From positions 5,642,001 to 5,706,000 of the forward strand of contig NZ_CP094516.1 in the NCBI RefSeq assembly GCF_029909975.1: DNA of 64,000 nt, read 5' to 3'. This DNA comes from Bradyrhizobium sp. ISRA430. Its GTDB lineage: Bacteria; Pseudomonadota; Alphaproteobacteria; Rhizobiales; Xanthobacteraceae. Each line of letters opens with the position of its first letter. Position 1 is the first letter of the stretch. Shown piece by piece: positions 60,717-64,000 of the stretch. The notes under the pieces are model-generated. The model saw nothing but the letters and a program-made list of their open reading frames with translations, was not told the origin of the DNA and did not search any database. The position numbers and the translations under genes are program-made.

Positions 60717-60939
60717 GGTCCTCCTTTATCGGATTTCGTAATTGGAACGGCCCCGGCGGGCAGCCGTTAACGCCGCAGCTCTCCGGAGCGATCCAATGCG
60801 CCCGGGCGGCGCCGGACATGACAGCAGACAGGAGACCGTGCATGGCGAGCACCGCAGTCCGGGATCCCCGGCATCGGCCGGAAGGCGCAAGACGATGATC
60901 AATCCAGGTCGGCGCGGCCTTGTACTGCTCGGCGCATCG

Positions 60940-61173
60940 ATGCACACCGTCATCGCGATGTATCGGCCCCACGCGGCGCGCGAGGATGCCGAGCTGTTCC
61001 CGAAGCTCAGGGATGTCGTGTCGTCGAACCAATACGATGCCATGGCGAAGGAGTTCGAGAGGAAGGAGCACGAACTGTTCGGGCAGGGCGACTTCGAGAA
61101 GATGGTGGCCCGCGTCGCTCGACTGGAGCAAGAGATGGGAATCCACGAGCTCGACCAGTTCACGCCCCGATGA
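60940..61173 (+). pseudogene. Truncated hemerythrin-domain protein
   Basis: The last 70-odd residues look like the C-terminal half of a hemerythrin HHE protein: MYRPHAAREDAELFPKLRD, then ERKEHELFGQGDFEKMVARV and MGIHELDQFTP. The first two helices with their histidine ligands are absent; the sequence upstream in all frames shows no match. An in-frame start exists at 60742 (143 residues), but that added part is unlike the family. So it is probably a deletion remnant whose stop is kept because its ATGA overlaps the MFS gene start. Confidence 0.65.
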
Positions 61174-62354
61174 CCAGGCCCCGCGCCCCGTCAGGCTTCT
61201 CGTCGCCGGCCTTCGTTTTCGTGCTGACGACGGGTGTCGTCAATCTCTTCGGCGACATCACCTACGAAGGGGGCGCGAGCATCAACGGTCCGTTCATGGC
61301 CTCGCTGGGCGCAAGCGCCGCCATCGTCAGCATCACGGCGGGTCTCGGAGAGTTTCTCGGCTATGCGCTGCGCCTGCCGGCCGGATATGCCGCAGATCGA
61401 ACCGGCAGATATTGGCTGATCACCTTCGTCGGCTATGTCATCAACCTGTTCGCCGTCCCAGCGATGGCGCTCGCCGGAAGCTGGCAGTTCGCGGCGGCTC
61501 TCGTCCTGGCCGAGCGCATCGGGCGCGCGCTGCGCAAGCCCACCGTCGAAGCGATGCTCTCCTACACCACCAACGAACTGGGAAAGGGATGGGTGTACGC
61601 GCTCAACACCGCGCTGGACGAGATCGGCGCGACTCTTGGCCCTCTCCTGATCGCGCTGGTATTGCTTTTGACGGGAGATTACCGGACCGGATACGCGCTC
61701 CTGCTGATTTCGGCGATGGCCGCGCTCATCGCGCTGGTGGTCGCGCGCGTGAACTTTCCGCTTCCATCCCGTCTCGAGCAGGGGCGCACGGCGCCTGCCG
61801 AAGATCTGACGCCGGCATACTGGCTCTATATGCTGGCCGGCGCCCTGTTTGCCGCCGGACTGATGAGCTTCGAGCTGATCTCCTATCATCTGTCCAAGTC
61901 GAAAGTCGCCTCGGAGCAGTGGATCCCGTTGATGCTCGCGATCTCGACAGGATTCGGCGTCCTTGCGAGCCTCGCCTTCGGGAAACTCTACGATCGCTTC
62001 GGTCTGCCCATCGTCATCACGGCGGTCTCCATCTCGGCAGCGTTCGCGCCATTCGTGTTTCTGGGGGGCTTTTACCTGGTGCTGTTCGGCATGCTGCTCT
62101 GGGGCATCGGCTACGCCACCCAGGATACCCTGCTCAAGGCGATCGTCGCCGAAGTTCTCCCGGAGGGGAAACGCAATTTCGCATTCGGGCTTTATTACGC
62201 CGGCTACGGCGTCGGCTGGCTCGTCGGCAGCGCTGCAACGGGAGTCCTCTACGAGCGCTACCGCATCACGATGATCGTGTTCTCGATCGCTGCCCAGCTC
62301 GCCTCCGTGCCGATATTCGTTTGGGCGAGGCGTCGGCAGGAAATTTCGCGGTAA
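61170..62354 (+). CDS. MFS transporter
   Basis: A 394-residue transporter with twelve predicted helices. GFSSPAFVFVLTTGVVNLFGDITYEGGASI opens the first helix, and loop 2-3 has RLPAGYAADRTGRYW, the MFS motif A region. ALNTALDEIGATLGPLL contains the DEIG motif in helix 5 seen in a subgroup of uncharacterised efflux-type transporters. The substrate is unknown. It overlaps the hemerythrin remnant by ATGA, so it is translated from the same message and may be under PadR control. Confidence 0.9.
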   Translation: MTRPRAPSGFSSPAFVFVLTTGVVNLFGDITYEGGASINGPFMASLGASAAIVSITAGLGEFLGYALRLPAGYAADRTGRYWLITFVGYVINLFAVPAMALAGSWQFAAALVLAERIGRALRKPTVEAMLSYTTNELGKGWVYALNTALDEIGATLGPLLIALVLLLTGDYRTGYALLLISAMAALIALVVARVNFPLPSRLEQGRTAPAEDLTPAYWLYMLAGALFAAGLMSFELISYHLSKSKVASEQWIPLMLAISTGFGVLASLAFGKLYDRFGLPIVITAVSISAAFAPFVFLGGFYLVLFGMLLWGIGYATQDTLLKAIVAEVLPEGKRNFAFGLYYAGYGVGWLVGSAATGVLYERYRITMIVFSIAAQLASVPIFVWARRRQEISR

Positions 62355-62456
62355 GGATTGCGCGGGCCAATCCGAAAAGACAGCGGCGCGCCCGGAGGAA
62401 CGGCGCATCGACCTGCTGGTTGGGTTCGCAAGAGTAAAGAATCCAAGGAGGTCATC

Positions 62457-62903
62457 ATGGGTTCCTCCGCCGTCCCCGCATTCGAAAGCACGTTTCAGAC
62501 CACCCATGTCTGGTTGAAGGAAATCGAGCAAGATGCCGGTTTCGATGCCCAACTTTCATGGCATGTGCTTGGAGTGATCCTGCGGGCCATCCGCGATCGC
62601 CTGCCGCTCGGCCTTGCCGCGCACTTGGGGTCCCAATTGCCGCTCCTCGTTCGCGGCATCTACTATGACCAGTTTCGCCCATCGGAACTGCCAGGGCATG
62701 CCCGCACACTCGATGAGTTCCTGAAGACGATGGAGCCCGAAATGCGGTTCACCAAGACAGTCGACTCGAAGGACGCGCTGCGCGCCGTCTTTCACGTTCT
62801 GTCGCGGCATCTGACTTCTGGCCAGGCGGCCAACGTGAGAGAAGCGCTGCCTGAAGAGGTGCGTGCGCTTTGGGATGATCCGGCGCCCGCCGGACGTGCC
62901 TAG
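62457..62903 (+). CDS. DUF2267 domain-containing protein
   Basis: A 148-residue soluble protein matching DUF2267: WLKEIEQDAGF, LSWHVLGVILRAIRDRLPLGLAAHLGSQLPLLVRGIYYD, and a second repeat-like half ALRAVFHVLSRHLTSGQAANVREALPEEVRALWDD. Function is unknown; the family is often found in stress-response islands in Bradyrhizobium. The ATG at 62457 follows a perfect AAGGAGG ribosome site. It lies 102 bp after the MFS gene. Confidence 0.88.
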   Translation: MGSSAVPAFESTFQTTHVWLKEIEQDAGFDAQLSWHVLGVILRAIRDRLPLGLAAHLGSQLPLLVRGIYYDQFRPSELPGHARTLDEFLKTMEPEMRFTKTVDSKDALRAVFHVLSRHLTSGQAANVREALPEEVRALWDDPAPAGRA

Positions 62904-63002
62904 TCGTCGTCGACAACGCCGCCTCGTCCGTCTCCCAGTCGGGACGAGACAGGTTCCTCCGATTGGCCGGGGCCGGATCAGGAGCAATCGTGTGTAGCGG
63001 GC

Positions 63003-63218
63003 ATGCCGAAGAGGAACGAAGTCCGGCTCGCGCGTTGTTACGATATGGTTCGTGAAGGCCCAGCAGAGCCGCCTCCTCCGCCCAAAGAGCCCTATCCGGC
63101 GGAAAAGGCGCGAGGCGGAGAGATCATTCTTCGCACGCCAGCGAGACGCGCAATCTTCTTGGCCGGGTTGATTGGCGCCCTTGTGCTCGGGGTATTGATC
63201 CTCATTCTGGCGCGTTAG
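63003..63218 (+). CDS. Small single-helix membrane protein
   Basis: A 71-residue protein with a proline-rich soluble part (EGPAEPPPPPKEPYPAEKA) and one C-terminal membrane helix (AIFLAGLIGALVLGVLILIL) ending in AR. No family is recognised. Hydrophobic pattern and a positive-inside flank (RTPARR) suggest a real tail-anchored protein. It lies between the DUF2267 gene and nuoB, same direction. Confidence 0.6.
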   Translation: MPKRNEVRLARCYDMVREGPAEPPPPPKEPYPAEKARGGEIILRTPARRAIFLAGLIGALVLGVLILILAR

Positions 63219-63405
63219 GTGCATCGCGGGTACCGGCGAAGGGGCGTCCCGCATAGATCTCTTGCGAATTATACATCCCCTTACATAGGTTAGTGTTGCT
63301 GTCGGAAATCCAGAAAATCGTCGCGCCAACCCGAGAAAAATAGCAACCGCGGTCGGTGATGTTGGTTGGGCCGCAAACAGGCCTCGAACCGATTTATGGG
63401 CCCCG

Positions 63406-63912
63406 ATGATGGATGCGACCACGACATCGTGGAACGACGTGAACGAGAATCTCGGTGACCGCGGCTACTTTGTCGCGCCACTCGATGACCTCGTCACATG
63501 GGCTCGATCCGGGTCGCTGATGTGGATGACGTTCGGGCTGGCCTGTTGTGCCATCGAGCAGATGCAGGTTTCCATGCCTCGCTACGACGTCGAGCGCTTT
63601 GGATGCGCCCCTCGCGCGTCGCCAAGGCAGTCGGACTGCATGATCGTCTCGGGAACGCTCTGCAACAAGATGGCGCCTGCGCTTCGCAAGGTTTACGACC
63701 AAATGCCGGAGCCGCGATACGTCATTTCAATGGGCTCCTGCGCCAATGGCGGCGGCTACTACCACTATTCGTACTCTGTCGTGCGCGGATGCGACCGCAT
63801 CGTTCCCGTCGACGTGTACGTGCCCGGCTGCCCTCCGACCGCAGAAGCTCTGCTTTACGGGATCATGCTGCTTCAGAAGAAGATCAGACGAACGGGCACG
63901 ATAGTGCGATAG
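63406..63912 (+). CDS. nuoB: NADH-quinone oxidoreductase subunit B (second-type NuoB)
   Basis: A 168-residue NuoB. Likely N2 cluster ligands are C47, C48 ([12 protein letters not shown]), C112 ([15 protein letters not shown]) and C142 (VPGCPPT). Extra cysteines at C67, C78 and C86 ([25 protein letters not shown]) are unlike the common NuoB. It passes electrons from the peripheral arm to quinone in complex I. No nuoA precedes it, so this is probably the start of a second nuo cluster. Confidence 0.93.
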   Translation: MMDATTTSWNDVNENLGDRGYFVAPLDDLVTWARSGSLMWMTFGLACCAIEQMQVSMPRYDVERFGCAPRASPRQSDCMIVSGTLCNKMAPALRKVYDQMPEPRYVISMGSCANGGGYYHYSYSVVRGCDRIVPVDVYVPGCPPTAEALLYGIMLLQKKIRRTGTIVR

Positions 63913-63997
63913 ACCCCGCGGCCGTGTTGCGTGGCTCCAAATTTGGAGATCGTTTGCGCAGAGCCAGACGAGCCGTGGCTTTGATGGAGAGAGCCGA

Positions 63998-64000
63998 ATG
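63998..64000 (+). other. Possible start codon of the next gene (runs off window)
   Basis: The last three bases are ATG, preceded by GATGGAGAGAGCCGA, which contains a GGAGAG ribosome-like site. It is probably the next nuo gene (nuoC, nuoD or a fusion), 85 bp after nuoB. No coding sequence is visible to test this. Confidence 0.35.

Overview
This is about 64 kb of high-GC alphaproteobacterial chromosome. I infer Bradyrhizobium or a close relative in the Nitrobacteraceae. The grounds are the gene order (ccm genes next to acnA; zapE-mdh-sucCD-sucAB-lpd; atpHAGDC; rplU-rpmA-obgE-proBA-nadD-rsfS-rlmH), a CtrA-type box, and many GTCAT...ATGAC-bounded intergenic palindromes of the kind I recall from that genus. 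No ribosomal RNA is present, so the genus is an inference.

Layout. 1-2722 (minus): end of the cytochrome c maturation cluster ccmA-ccmB-ccmC-ccmD-ccmG, with a repeat pair between ccmA and ccmB. 2988-9298: acnA, a DUF1223 exported protein, a possible structured RNA, a DUF2794 protein, a GNAT enzyme and a Bax-inhibitor-1/YbhL protein. 9570-13559: a ybbP-ybbA ABC pair divergent from a TesA-like esterase. 13730-26946: thpR, zapE and a central-carbon block (mdh, sucC, sucD, sucA, sucB, lpdA) with two extra genes inside it (a DUF1579-like gene and an SDR). 27128-31855: DUF4337 protein, xerC, priA, rlpA. 32492-37598: F1-ATPase genes atpH-A-G-D-C, interrupted by two palindromic repeats.

38054-55413 (mostly minus) is a long growth and division cluster. 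In transcription order it holds rplU-rpmA, GNAT, MaoC, obgE, proB, proA, nadD, rsfS, rlmH, an EnvC-like factor, ctpA, a divergent polysaccharide deacetylase and two rppH-type Nudix genes. A sulfatase and an orphan tricarboxylate-transport receptor sit between obgE and proB. A drug/metabolite exporter is inserted on the other strand. 55751-57928 carries a ROK-type kinase whose motif order looks circularly permuted, and an alpha/beta hydrolase. At 58063 is tRNA-Ser(CGA). Beyond it gene density falls and the content becomes accessory: NhaD antiporter, PadR regulator, a hemerythrin remnant, an MFS transporter, a DUF2267 protein, a small membrane protein, and nuoB of what is probably a second complex I cluster running off the window.

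How it works together. acnA, mdh, sucCD, sucAB and lpdA cover much of the TCA cycle. ccm genes (cytochrome c), nuoB and atp genes serve respiration. The central minus cluster combines ribosome assembly and silencing, proline and NAD synthesis, RNA 5'-end processing and septal peptidoglycan remodelling. The least conventional features are the permuted ROK kinase, the repeat elements that interrupt operons and share an inner GCGCAATTGCGC palindrome, the tandem rppH genes, the possible switchable RNA near 6.9-7.0 kb, and the accessory region after tRNA-Ser.
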